23,607 nucleotides of DNA from JBELMB01 sp042088665 (GTDB taxonomy: Bacteria; Pseudomonadota; Alphaproteobacteria; Rhodobacterales; Rhodobacteraceae): the NCBI GenBank assembly GCA_042088665.1, contig JBELMB010000071.1, positions 1-23,607 on the forward strand. The letters run 5' to 3'. Under the pieces are notes generated by a model. It searched no databases. It was given only the letters and a program-made list of their open reading frames with translations, and was not told the DNA's origin. The translations under genes were made by a program, and so were the position numbers. Positions 1-7,645 of the stretch are shown here, one piece after another. Every line of letters begins with the position of its first letter. The first letter of the stretch is position 1.

Positions 1-228
1 GATCTCGCCGGACAGGATACGCTCCCGCAGGGACGGATCCAGAGGCGAGCGATAGCCGTTGTCCGAAAGCCATGTGGCGACCTGGATGTCGGTCATCCGG
101 AAGTTGCCCTGGGATTTCGCAAGCTTTTCGAGGTTTGGATAAAGGTTTGTCATGACGAACACGACAAATGTCAGGCAAAGCGCGGTCAGCAGCATCACGC
201 CAACCCTGCGCAGGATAAACAGTCCCAT
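1..228 (-). CDS. ABC transporter permease, N-terminal part (DppB-like), cut by window edge
   Basis: The first 76 codons of an inner-membrane permease of the peptide/nickel ABC class, running off the left edge. The protein opens with MGLFILRRVGVMLLTALCL, a short basic start followed by a membrane helix at about residues 8-27. This is the usual beginning of DppB/OppB-type permeases (a short start, two arginines, then the first helix). The following stretch is polar and would be periplasmic. It lies downstream of a peptide-type binding protein gene on the same strand, separated by a terminator hairpin, so the two probably belong to one transporter. The segment is too short to tell the substrate. 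Confidence 0.72.
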   Translation of the reverse strand, partial: MGLFILRRVGVMLLTALCLTFVVFVMTNLYPNLEKLAKSQGNFRMTDIQVATWLSDNGYRSPLDPSLRERILSGEI

Positions 229-315
229 TTCGGCCCCTGTTTTTGGCCAGGCCCGCGTCTTGTGCGCCGGTCCGCAGCGAGAAATGCACCCCCGTTTCTG
301 CGAGGCACTTCGAAA

Positions 316-350
316 GAAAAAGGGGCCGCACCAGCGCGGTGCGACCCCCT
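316..350 (-). terminator. Intrinsic terminator after the binding-protein gene
   Basis: Arms at 322-332 and 338-348 pair over 11 positions with one C/A mismatch and a 5-base loop. On the minus strand the stem is followed by TTTTTC. It sits 14 bases past the stop of the binding-protein gene and before the permease gene. It would therefore let much more binding protein than permease be made, a common arrangement in ABC transporter operons. Confidence 0.75.
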
Positions 351-363
351 GTTGATCGTGAGA

Positions 364-2034
364 TCAGGCTGCGAAGCCCCACTTGTAGATCTGCGGCAGG
401 TAGGCGATGTGCATGTCCACACCGACCAGACCTTCCACGTGGTGACGCTTGATCGAGCGCCAGTAAGGCTGGATCGTCACGCCTTCTTCGATCACGATGG
501 CCTGCAGTTTGGCCATCACTTCGCGGCGTGCGTCCGCATCGGCGATGGAGTTGGCTTCGGCCAGCAGGGCGTCGAACTCTTCGTTGGCCCAACCGAACTC
601 GTTCCATGCCTCACCGGACCGGTACGCCAGACCCAGAACCTGGGTGCCCAGCGGACGGTGGTTCCAGTTGGTCGAGGAGAACGGGTACTTTGCCCAGTCG
701 TTCCAGAAGGTCGAGCCGGGCAGAACCGTCCGCTTCACCTTGATGCCGGCGTCGCGCAGCTGGGCTGCCACGGCGTCGGTGGTGTCCTTGCGGTAGCCGT
801 CGTCGATCGAGATCAGCTCGTGCTCGTAATCCGCCATACCGGCTTCGGCCATAAGTTCGGCGGCCTTGGCAGGGTCATGCGGCAGGCGCATCACCGAAGG
901 GTCGAATTCCGGGTGCATCGGGCCGACGTGGCAGTTGTCCGCAGCGATGCCCAGACCGGCATAGCCCAGTTCGAGACAGATCGCATTGTCCACGGCCATG
1001 GAGATCGCCTGACGCACGCGCTTGTCGGCATAGATCTTGTTGCCGTTCTCGTCTTCGGCCAGCTGGTTGGGACGGATCACGATGGTCGCGCCCGAAGCCA
1101 CTTCGGAGCTGACCATGCCGATGGCGTCGAGGATCTCGATGAACTCGCCTTCGGATTCCCAGTTCATGTCGATCTCTTCGCCTTCGTAGGCAGAGATCAC
1201 GGCAGCCGGGTCGGTGCCATAGTCAATGAACTCGATGCGGTCGGCATAACCGCCCCGGCCCTCGGCATAGCCCCACCACTCGTGGTCGGTGTTCTTCACC
1301 AGCACGGCCTTGACGCCCACTTCGAGGCTCTCGGGCAGCATGAAGCCGGTGCCAATCGGGTTGCCGACCATGTTGTCCGCGTCATGCGACGCGTGCACGA
1401 TGGCCGCCGGGTAGTCTGCCATGCCCGCGATCACGGTGATATCCGGCGCGGAGGTCTTGAGAACAACGGTATGGCTGTCCACGACGGTGATGGCACCGTC
1501 TGCGGCCTTGTTGGTGGCCGGATCGATCAGCGAGGCCATGCGACCGGCCATCGAGTTGCCTTCGACGTCCTTCTCGCACCACAATGCGATGTTGCGCGCG
1601 ACATCTTCGGCGGTGAAATCGTCACCGTTGTTCCACTTCACGCCCTTGCGGACATTCAGCGTGTACTCGGTGGCGTCGTCGTTGGCTTCCCAGCTTTCCA
1701 GCAGCATCGACTCGAAGGAACCGTCGGAGTTGTACTCCACGAGGTATTCCAGCCAACCAGCGGAGAAAGTCGCAATCTGGGTCCAGTCGTAGGTGCGCGG
1801 GTCCTTCATGGCCCGGACTTCCATCTGCATGCGGATGGTGCCGCCCATCTGGGCGTGCGCCGCGGCGGCGGCCGGGCGCTGCAGACCGGCAAGCGTATAC
1901 GCCGCCGTCGCTGTCACACCCAGTGCCGTGGTACGGGCAAGGAACTCACGGCGGTCCATGAGACCTTCCTTGAATTCGCGCGCGTACATCTCAGCGGCGG
2001 GGTGTACCCGCTGCATGTCTTTCATCAATGTCAT
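364..2034 (-). CDS. Tat-exported ABC transporter substrate-binding protein, peptide/nickel family (SBP family 5)
   Basis: A 556-residue periplasmic solute-binding protein. Residues 27-32 read DRREFL, a twin-arginine signal, followed by a hydrophobic stretch at about 36-50 and an alanine-rich cleavage region near 55-62. The mature part has family-5 features: a WEANDDATEYTLNVRKGVKW segment (scaffold strand before FTAEDVARN) and a C-terminal region with PYWRSIKRHHVEGL. Family members bind oligopeptides, dipeptides, nickel chelates or glycosides; the sequence read does not fix which. The start at 2034 is preceded by AGGGAG at six bases, which beats the longer open frame further upstream. The signal has an unusually long 26-residue lead before the twin arginines. 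The gene is followed by a terminator and a permease gene, and preceded by an AraC-family regulator gene, the likely controller. Confidence 0.88.
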   Translation of the reverse strand: MTLMKDMQRVHPAAEMYAREFKEGLMDRREFLARTTALGVTATAAYTLAGLQRPAAAAAHAQMGGTIRMQMEVRAMKDPRTYDWTQIATFSAGWLEYLVEYNSDGSFESMLLESWEANDDATEYTLNVRKGVKWNNGDDFTAEDVARNIALWCEKDVEGNSMAGRMASLIDPATNKAADGAITVVDSHTVVLKTSAPDITVIAGMADYPAAIVHASHDADNMVGNPIGTGFMLPESLEVGVKAVLVKNTDHEWWGYAEGRGGYADRIEFIDYGTDPAAVISAYEGEEIDMNWESEGEFIEILDAIGMVSSEVASGATIVIRPNQLAEDENGNKIYADKRVRQAISMAVDNAICLELGYAGLGIAADNCHVGPMHPEFDPSVMRLPHDPAKAAELMAEAGMADYEHELISIDDGYRKDTTDAVAAQLRDAGIKVKRTVLPGSTFWNDWAKYPFSSTNWNHRPLGTQVLGLAYRSGEAWNEFGWANEEFDALLAEANSIADADARREVMAKLQAIVIEEGVTIQPYWRSIKRHHVEGLVGVDMHIAYLPQIYKWGFAA

Positions 2035-2066
2035 CCTTGTCTCCCTGTGACACTTGTTATTCTTAC

Positions 2067-2076
2067 GTGACGTCAC
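2067..2076. promoter_or_regulatory. Perfect 10-bp palindrome GTGACGTCAC upstream of the binding-protein gene
   Basis: GTGACGTCAC is its own reverse complement and lies 33 bases upstream of the binding-protein start codon, inside the probable untranslated leader. A related half-site TGTGACA occurs at 2045-2051. It could be an operator for a dimeric regulator. No particular protein can be named from the sequence. Confidence 0.35.
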
Positions 2077-2191
2077 CAGTGCGACCGCAGCGGTCATCCC
2101 ATGCCGCAGTCGCCTTTCCCCACGTTGTCGTCCATTCCGCATAAGAACCAATGCGCCGTCAACGCTTGGTTTGGTGCTTTTGAGCACGTTT

Positions 2192-2220
2192 GCGACATAT
2201 CCATTATACAAAAGCGACAT
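2192..2220 (-). promoter_or_regulatory. Probable promoter of the binding-protein gene with flanking direct repeats
   Basis: The minus strand carries a perfect TATAAT (plus-strand positions 2203-2208). No good -35 box sits at 16-18 bases, which suggests dependence on an activator. The heptamer GCGACAT occurs twice (2192-2198 and 2214-2220), exactly 22 bp or two helical turns apart, on both sides of the -10 box. AraC-family proteins typically bind direct repeats about 21 bp apart, and an AraC-family gene lies next to this site. A further inverted repeat, GTGCT/AGCAC, is at 2174-2187. The rest of the 251-base gap between the two genes shows nothing else. Confidence 0.45.
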
Positions 2221-2285
2221 GGCCCGGGATGCAACCCACAAAGCGGTGGGATCAGCAAAATTTATGACCGCAAAAGAGGCGCGGC

Positions 2286-3143
2286 TCAGGCCTTGATCAT
2301 CTGGGCCTTGCGGGCCGCCGCACGCAGCGCCGACGGCGACTGTCCCGTATGGGTCTGAATGAACCGGGAGAAGTAGGCAGGCGAGGCGAACCCCAGCGCG
2401 CGCGCCACCTCCTGCACCGCGGGACGGGGACTTTCGAGCGCATGGCGGGCGGCGTGCAGGCGCCGTTCCGTCAGCACTTCGGCGGCGGTCTTGCCGCAAC
2501 AGGCCCGGCAACTGCGCGACAGATGCGTGGCCGTCACGTCCAGATCATCGGCATAGGCGGACAGCGCCCGTGCCGCCCGGTAGTCCCGTGTGACGGCCCC
2601 CGAAAACCGCCGCACCAATCGCTGCGCCGCGCTCTCCGTCGGGGTTTCGGCGCAGCCCGCGACGATCTGCCGATGCAGCCAGATGCCGATGAGGCGTGCC
2701 CGCGATTCCAGACTGTCGCGCATCAGCACGCCCTTGCGCGTGATCTCGCGGTGCATGGAGTCGATCTCACCCGTCAGTTCCGCCTGCGCAAAGCTGTCGC
2801 GGATGCGCAGCAGCATCGGTTCCTGCGGCTCACGCGGGGCAAGACCCGGCGGCGCCTGCATGAACAGCGACTGCGTACCGGCCTGCAACTCCACCGAGAA
2901 CAGCGTTCCCGCGGGCAGGAACAGCGCATTGTGCATGGAGATCCCGCGCATCACCCCGTTGACCACCGCACGGCCCTGACCCTTGGTGATCCACAACAGC
3001 ATGTGGTCGTCTCGGTGATTGAGCAACCCATAGCGCCATGGCGCAGGTTGCAACTCCAGCATGAAGGACCCGCATCGGATTTCGCCTTTGGGGCGTGGTG
3101 CCGCCGGCGGCATCGGGTTCTTCATGAAACCGGGACGGCCCAT
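2286..3143 (-). CDS. AraC-family transcriptional regulator
   Basis: A 285-residue regulator. The N-terminal part (about 15-95) looks like the cupin-type sensing domain of AraC proteins (HMLLWITKGQGRAVVNG, then LFLPAGTLF). The C-terminal part (about 190-280) holds two helix-turn-helix units, the second ending in the family signature VARALGFASPAYFSRFIQTHTGQSPSALR. A small cysteine cluster, CRACCGK, lies at the end of the first unit. The start at 3143 uses the last base of the miaA stop (TGATG) and has GGGGGA seven bases upstream, so translation is probably coupled to miaA. The neighbouring transporter genes downstream suggest it controls them. The inducer cannot be read from the sequence. Confidence 0.87.
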   Translation of the reverse strand: MGRPGFMKNPMPPAAPRPKGEIRCGSFMLELQPAPWRYGLLNHRDDHMLLWITKGQGRAVVNGVMRGISMHNALFLPAGTLFSVELQAGTQSLFMQAPPGLAPREPQEPMLLRIRDSFAQAELTGEIDSMHREITRKGVLMRDSLESRARLIGIWLHRQIVAGCAETPTESAAQRLVRRFSGAVTRDYRAARALSAYADDLDVTATHLSRSCRACCGKTAAEVLTERRLHAARHALESPRPAVQEVARALGFASPAYFSRFIQTHTGQSPSALRAAARKAQMIKA

Positions 3144-4138
3144 CAGAAATCCCCCGGTTGTATGCGCGGCCAATCATTCATGCGGGCCTTGAACCACGTC
3201 CTTTGACGCTTGGCAAACTGCCGGGTGAGGATCGTGGCGCGCTCGATCACCTGCGGCAGCGTCATCTCTCCGGCCAGATGCGCCATCAGTTCCGCCGCGC
3301 CGATGGCCTTGGCCGAGGGCAAGCCGGGATGCCAGTTGGCGGCATTGGCACGGGCCTCGTCCAGAGCGCCCCCCTCGACCATCTGCGCAAACCGATCCGC
3401 GATCCGCGGCGTCAGCCAGTCCCTTGGTGCATCCACCAGCAACGGCTGCGCCTGCGCCAGTGGCAGAAGCGGCGGAGGCGTGTCCCGCTGCCAGCCGCGC
3501 AACCCGCGCCCGGTCGCGGTCAGAACTTCCCAGGCCCGGGCCACGCGCGCCGGGTTTTGCAGGTCGATGGCGGCAGCCGTTTCGCGATCCAGTTCCGCCA
3601 CCATCGCGGCCAATCCATCGGTGGCCAGCCGGGCCTCCCCTTCGGCGCGCACGTCGGCCGGGGTTGGCGGGATCTCTGCCAGCCCTTCGGTCAGGGCGGT
3701 AAAGTACAGGCCCGTGCCGCCAACGATGATCGGCCTTTCTGCCATCGGGGCAGCGTCCGGCTTTTCGCCATTTGATCCGGATGCCGGGCCTGTTCTCGCC
3801 GCGGTGACAGGCCCCGTCACCGGGGGCATGGCTGCGCTTGCCAGCAAGGGGGCGACCTCGCGCAGCCAAGCCCCCACACTATAGGGTTGATCCCCCGGCA
3901 CATGCCCATACAAAATGTGCCGCGCGCGCGCTTCGTCCATTGCGTCCGGGCGCGCCGTCAACACCTGCCAATCCGCGAAGACCTGGATCGCATCGGCGTT
4001 CACGATCACGCCGCCCTGCGCCTCCGCGATGGCAAGCGCCAGCGCGGATTTCCCGCTCGCCGTGGGACCGGCAATCAACACCGGGCGCGCCGGATCCAGC
4101 CCCTGCAAGCGCTTTGGCAAACCGATTTGCGTCGCCAT
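3143..4138 (-). CDS. miaA: tRNA dimethylallyltransferase
   Basis: MiaA transfers a dimethylallyl group from DMAPP to A37 of tRNAs that read codons starting with U. The 331-residue product has the P-loop GPTASGKS at 24-31, the catalytic-region aspartate in VNADAIQVF (D49), GGTGLYF at 140-146, and the C-terminal AKRQRTWFKAR that closes the family core. The start at 4138 is supported by AGGGGAG six bases upstream. Between WLREVAPLL and RPIIVGGTG lies a low-complexity stretch of some 25-30 residues (about 103-134), rich in Pro, Gly and Ala, where E. coli MiaA has only a short link. The gene is divergent from pyrH and overlaps the following AraC gene by one base. Confidence 0.95.
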   Translation of the reverse strand: MATQIGLPKRLQGLDPARPVLIAGPTASGKSALALAIAEAQGGVIVNADAIQVFADWQVLTARPDAMDEARARHILYGHVPGDQPYSVGAWLREVAPLLASAAMPPVTGPVTAARTGPASGSNGEKPDAAPMAERPIIVGGTGLYFTALTEGLAEIPPTPADVRAEGEARLATDGLAAMVAELDRETAAAIDLQNPARVARAWEVLTATGRGLRGWQRDTPPPLLPLAQAQPLLVDAPRDWLTPRIADRFAQMVEGGALDEARANAANWHPGLPSAKAIGAAELMAHLAGEMTLPQVIERATILTRQFAKRQRTWFKARMNDWPRIQPGDF

Positions 4139-4186
4139 GTCTCCCCTTGGTGTCCCTTTGTCCTGCGGCCGCGCGGCGCTTTGCGC

Positions 4187-4201
4187 GCAATGCGGCATTG
4201 C
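4187..4201. repeat. Inverted repeat GCAATGC-G-GCATTGC between miaA and pyrH
   Basis: Two perfect 7-base arms with a single-base centre, in the 126-base divergent gap between miaA and pyrH. The right arm overlaps a possible pyrH -35 element (TTGCAG at 4199-4204). It could be an operator or a chance inverted repeat. No regulator is suggested by the sequence itself. Confidence 0.3.
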
Positions 4202-4264
4202 AGCGGAGCTGATTTTCCGCCAAATAGGCCCCGACCTTACCCCCCGATCGAGATGGAGCGCAAC

Positions 4265-4996
4265 ATGAGCGAGAGCGATCAGCCCGCCCCCACCTATAAA
4301 CGTGTGATGCTGAAAATTTCGGGCGAGGCCTTGATGGGGGATCAGGGCTATGGCCTGCATCCGCCCACGGTCGCACGCATCGCCGCCGAAGTGAAATCGG
4401 TGCATGATCTCGGGGTCGAGATCTGCATGGTCATCGGCGGCGGCAACATCTTTCGCGGGCTGGCGGGCAGCGCGCAGGGCATGGAACGCACGACCGCCGA
4501 TTACATGGGCATGATGGCCACGGTGATGAACGCGCTGGCCATGCAGTCGTCGCTGGAAGACATGGGCGTCTTCTGCCGGGTGATCTCAGCGATCCGGATG
4601 GACGAAGTGGCAGAGCCCTATATCCGCCGCCGCGCCGTGCGCCACCTTGAGAAAAAGCGGGTCTGCATCTTTGCCGCGGGCACGGGCAACCCGTATTTCA
4701 CCACCGACACCGCCGCGGCGCTGCGCGCCTCGGAGATGGCCTGCGAGGCAATCTTCATGGGCAAGAAGGTGGACGGGATCTACGACAGTGACCCGATGAA
4801 GAACCCCGAGGCAAAGCGCTTTGACAACATCTCTTATGATGACGTGTTGCAGCAGAACCTGAAGGTCATGGATGCTTCCGCGATTGCATTGACGCGCGAC
4901 AACAAGATGCCGCTGATCGTCTTCTCGCTGGACGAGCCCGGTGGGTTCTGCGGGATCCTGGCCGGTAAGGGCACATATACGCGCGTGCATCCGTAA
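4265..4996 (+). CDS. pyrH: UMP kinase (uridylate kinase)
   Basis: PyrH phosphorylates UMP to UDP in pyrimidine nucleotide synthesis. The 243-residue product has the amino-acid-kinase fold features: KRVMLKISGEALMG near the N-terminus, GGGNIFRG for phosphate binding, AAGTGNPYFTTDTAAALRA in the UMP site, and KVDGIYDSDP with MDASAIALTRDN near the C-terminus. The start at 4265 has GGAG six bases upstream; an ATG four codons earlier has a poorer site. In many bacteria pyrH is followed directly by frr. Here a minus-strand regulator gene and about 300 untranslated bases lie between them. Confidence 0.96.
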   Translation: MSESDQPAPTYKRVMLKISGEALMGDQGYGLHPPTVARIAAEVKSVHDLGVEICMVIGGGNIFRGLAGSAQGMERTTADYMGMMATVMNALAMQSSLEDMGVFCRVISAIRMDEVAEPYIRRRAVRHLEKKRVCIFAAGTGNPYFTTDTAAALRASEMACEAIFMGKKVDGIYDSDPMKNPEAKRFDNISYDDVLQQNLKVMDASAIALTRDNKMPLIVFSLDEPGGFCGILAGKGTYTRVHP

Positions 4997-5294
4997 CGGA
5001 CGGTTTCGCGAGGGACTTGAGCCAGCCCTTGCACTGGCTGGCTCACATGCCGGCAAAGCAGGTCTGCCGTCACCGATCAAGCGAGGGCCGCTCCAATCGT
5101 CGGCACATCATGAAACAGCGCGGGGGTCTCCCAGCCGTTTCATGGCGCCGTCGAGGGACCTGTGCCGCGGATCGCAGCTGCCGATGCAGAAGCCCCTGCG
5201 TGATCCTTGGATCGCCGACGAAACGGGTGTCGGCCGCCTCACTCCAATGCGGACGGTTGCCCGTGCATCTGTCCGGCCGCGCCTGAAATCCTGT
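4997..5294. other. Non-coding gap after pyrH with two strong hairpins
   Basis: No convincing gene is seen on either strand. Two inverted repeats stand out. The first pairs TGAGCCAGCC (5018-5027) perfectly with GGCTGGCTCA (5036-5045), 10 bp around an 8-base loop, and could be a factor-assisted end signal for pyrH; no T-run follows. The second pairs CATGAAAC (5109-5116) with GTTTCATG (5137-5144) and encloses a smaller GGG/CCC stem. A GATCC/GGATC hairpin lies at 5201-5212. The gap may hold a small RNA or simply gene ends. Confidence 0.4.
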
Positions 5295-6404
5295 TCAAGC
5301 CGACCTCGCATCATCGGCCATGCGCGCAGCCATGGCCGCGGTCACGGTGGGCTGCGCTGCGGCATGCGCGCTTTGCCAAGAGATATCCGCCGGGGCAGGG
5401 GCCTTGTGCCCGCCGGACGCTGACGCTTTGCCCGGGGGGCGAGACTGTCGAAGCTCCGCCCGTTCCGCCCGGGGCGGCGCACCGAAGTGCCGACGATAGC
5501 TGCGGGTGAAGGCCGAGGCAGACTCAAACCCCGTCGCAGTCGCGATTTCCGACACCGGGCAGCGCGTGTCGCGTACCAGGTGGCGCGCACGATCCAGCCG
5601 CAGCGCCAGATAGGTGTCCGCCGGGGTGAGGCCCATCCCCTTTCGGCACCGCAGGCGCAGTTGCTTGCCGCTCAATTCCAGTTCCGCCGCGATCCTCGTC
5701 AGCGGCAGGGGATCCGCCAGATGCGCAAGCATCACCGTGATCATCCGCGCCAGCAGGGGATCCTCCGTCTGGGGCAGGCCTTGCCTCATGGCGTGCTGTT
5801 TCAACCGGCCATGGGCCAGCGCCTCTGCCGTTTGCCCCGCCAGCGCGGCCCCATGCACCCGCGCGATCCAATCCAGCAGCGCCTCGCCCGACGCCACGCC
5901 CCCGGCGCTGGTCAGCCTTGCGCGATCGAACACATGGGTGCGCGCCGAGAGGGCAATATCCGCATGACGCGCGCGCAGATCCGGATCCAGATCCTGCGGC
6001 AGAACCGCCTCCCGCCCGGCCAGAAACCCCAGCTTCGCAAGGATGAGTGCACCACGGTCAAGCCCGGCCAGACAAGCCCCGGCCGCCGCCCCACGGGCAA
6101 GAAAGCCGCGCAGCCCCATGGGCAAATGTTCCAGCGGATCGGGTCCGGCGCAGAGCATGATCAGGTCAAACCCCTGTGCGCCTTCCCAGTCGTTTTCATC
6201 CGCGCGGATCTCGGTCCCGTCGCAGCCCATCACCGGCGCGCCCGTCACCGTGCGCACCCGGCAGGTGAACAGCGGCTGTCCCGCGCAGGCGTTGGCAAGG
6301 CGCAGCACTTCGCGAATCAAGACGTATCCCAACATGGGAAATCCGGGGAAGAGGATGAGGCAAACGTGCATGGCGATCCGGTGGCTGGGCAGCGGCGACC
6401 ACAT
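5295..6404 (-). CDS. GlxA-family transcriptional regulator (DJ-1/PfpI-like domain plus AraC helix-turn-helix)
   Basis: A regulator of about 369 residues with two domains. The N-terminal half is DJ-1/PfpI-like: HVCLILFPGFPMLGYVLIREV, then FDLIMLCAG, then CLAGLDRGALILAKLGFLAG at the nucleophile elbow. The usual nucleophilic cysteine of the enzymes is not at the elbow, as is normal for the GlxA regulators. The C-terminal half is an AraC-type DNA-binding domain ending in EIATATGFESASAFTRSYRRHFGAPP. A tail of about 50 residues rich in Ala, Pro and Arg follows. Two starts are possible: 6404 (given here) or 6371. Neither has a strong ribosome site. It lies opposite to pyrH and frr and separates them. 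The ligand is unknown. Confidence 0.82.
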   Translation of the reverse strand: MWSPLPSHRIAMHVCLILFPGFPMLGYVLIREVLRLANACAGQPLFTCRVRTVTGAPVMGCDGTEIRADENDWEGAQGFDLIMLCAGPDPLEHLPMGLRGFLARGAAAGACLAGLDRGALILAKLGFLAGREAVLPQDLDPDLRARHADIALSARTHVFDRARLTSAGGVASGEALLDWIARVHGAALAGQTAEALAHGRLKQHAMRQGLPQTEDPLLARMITVMLAHLADPLPLTRIAAELELSGKQLRLRCRKGMGLTPADTYLALRLDRARHLVRDTRCPVSEIATATGFESASAFTRSYRRHFGAPPRAERAELRQSRPPGKASASGGHKAPAPADISWQSAHAAAQPTVTAAMAARMADDARSA

Positions 6405-6577
6405 GGGCCGTCTGCCCGAATTTGCCACGAAACAGGTTAACGACCTCTTTCCAGCGCAGGCCCCCGGCAGCACCCACCCGCGATTTCCGGCGTGGTTTCC
6501 TGCGGCCCAGACACCGCGCAGCCCTATACAAGCCGTGGACGCGACGGTTATATGGCGCAAAACGGGAGACCCTGAGC

Positions 6578-7141
6578 ATGTCCGAAGACTTTGAACTGGA
6601 TACCGACGACCTGACACGCCGGATGGAGGGGGCCATGGGCAACCTCAAGACCGAATTCGCCTCGCTGCGCACCGGGCGCGCCTCGGCCTCCATGCTGGAA
6701 CCGGTGATGGTGGATGCCTACGGCGCCATGACGCCGATCAACCAGGTGGGCACCGTAAACGTGCCGGAACCGCGCATGGTCACGATCAATGTCTGGGACA
6801 AGAGCCTTGTGGGCAAGACCGAGAAGGCGATCCGGGAATCCGGTCTGGGCATCAACCCGCAGCTCAACGGCACGATCATCATGTTGCCGATCCCCGAGCT
6901 CAACGAGGAGCGCCGCCGCGAGCTGACCAAGGTCGCCGCGCAATACGCCGAACACGCCCGCGTGGCGATCCGCAACGTGCGCCGCGACGGGATGGACCAG
7001 ATCAAGAAGGCCAAGAACGATGGCATGAGCGAAGACGATCAGCGCCTTTGGGAAGATGAAGTGCAGGAAATGACCAACGAGTTCATCAAGAACGTCGATG
7101 CTGCGCTGGAAACCAAGCAAGGCGAGATCATGCAGGTCTGA
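6578..7141 (+). CDS. frr: Ribosome recycling factor
   Basis: RRF splits the post-termination ribosome together with EF-G and IF3. The product has 187 residues, close to the usual 185. It starts with MSEDFELDTDDLTRRMEGA and contains the family stretches LRTGRASASMLEPV, NQVGTVNVPEPRMVTI and LGINPQLNGTIIMLPIPELN, followed by ERRRELTKVAAQYAEHARVA. The start at 6578 follows GGGAG at nine bases. The gap to the divergent regulator gene (6405-6577) includes TATACA and TTATAT boxes near 6525 and 6548, but no clear matching -35 element. Confidence 0.96.
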   Translation: MSEDFELDTDDLTRRMEGAMGNLKTEFASLRTGRASASMLEPVMVDAYGAMTPINQVGTVNVPEPRMVTINVWDKSLVGKTEKAIRESGLGINPQLNGTIIMLPIPELNEERRRELTKVAAQYAEHARVAIRNVRRDGMDQIKKAKNDGMSEDDQRLWEDEVQEMTNEFIKNVDAALETKQGEIMQV

Positions 7142-7645
7142 CTCAGGTCTGACGCGGGCCGGGCCGGGTCGGACCGGGGGCCATCGGGCCCGCGGCCTGA
7201 CGTGATCGGACCGGCCCGGCGCGGCACCCACAACGTCCTTGCCGAACGACAGGCCCGACCATGAACCAGACGATTCGAGCCCATGCGCAAAGCCTTGTTT
7301 TGCGGGCCTGCCCAAAGCCCTGAGACCGGCGGTGCGGCAAGGGGATATGCGCGCCCTTCTGGTCGCAGCCAGAGGACAAACCGCCTCGCACCTCTGTCAC
7401 CAAAGCGTGCAAATTCCCCGCGCTGCACCCCTTGCGGCGGTAAGTCGCCGGAGCTGCTCACGCGTCATCAACAAACTTCAAGACATCGTAACCTGTTGGG
7501 GATATAGCTTTTTCAGGACAAGGTTCGGGGGATCTCCGCGCGGAACATGCGTTTGCAATGCATCTTTCGCTAATCCCTTTGGATTATTGTTTGGTTTGAG
7601 CTAAGACACACTGGCCCTGCTGGCGCTAACAAGGAAGTTGTTTTC
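7142..7645 (+). other. 504-base non-coding stretch between frr and uppS
   Basis: No open frame here looks like a protein. The first part is very GC-rich: GCCGGGCCGG (7158-7167) pairs perfectly with CCGGCCCGGC (7211-7220) and encloses a GGGCC/GGCCC hairpin, a possible end signal for frr lacking a T-run. Further on, CAGGCCCG (7250-7257) pairs with CGGGCCTG (7303-7310), and CGCAAA (7286-7291) pairs with TTTGCG (7299-7304) as an alternative stem. From about 7480 the base composition becomes AT-rich, as expected for a promoter of uppS. The length and pairing leave room for a small RNA or a regulatory leader. Confidence 0.4.
7579..7607 (+). promoter_or_regulatory. Possible promoter of uppS
   Basis: TTGGAT at 7579-7584 is followed after 17 bases by TAAGAC at 7602-7607, in the only AT-rich part of the gap, 38 bases before the uppS start. 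Both boxes match the housekeeping consensus only partly, so this is a weak prediction. Confidence 0.33.

Noticed and set aside
262..2070. 602-codon plus-strand open frame opposite the binding-protein gene
   Set aside because: The minus-strand frame has a Tat signal and family motifs; the plus frame is a His/Val/Gly-rich mirror of it.
6434..6446. GTTAAC-containing inverted repeat before frr as a CtrA site
   Set aside because: The TTAA-N7-TTAA spacing expected of CtrA sites is not present.
7239..7604. 121-codon plus-strand open frame between frr and uppS
   Set aside because: Composition and lack of a ribosome site do not support a protein; the region looks like structured non-coding DNA.
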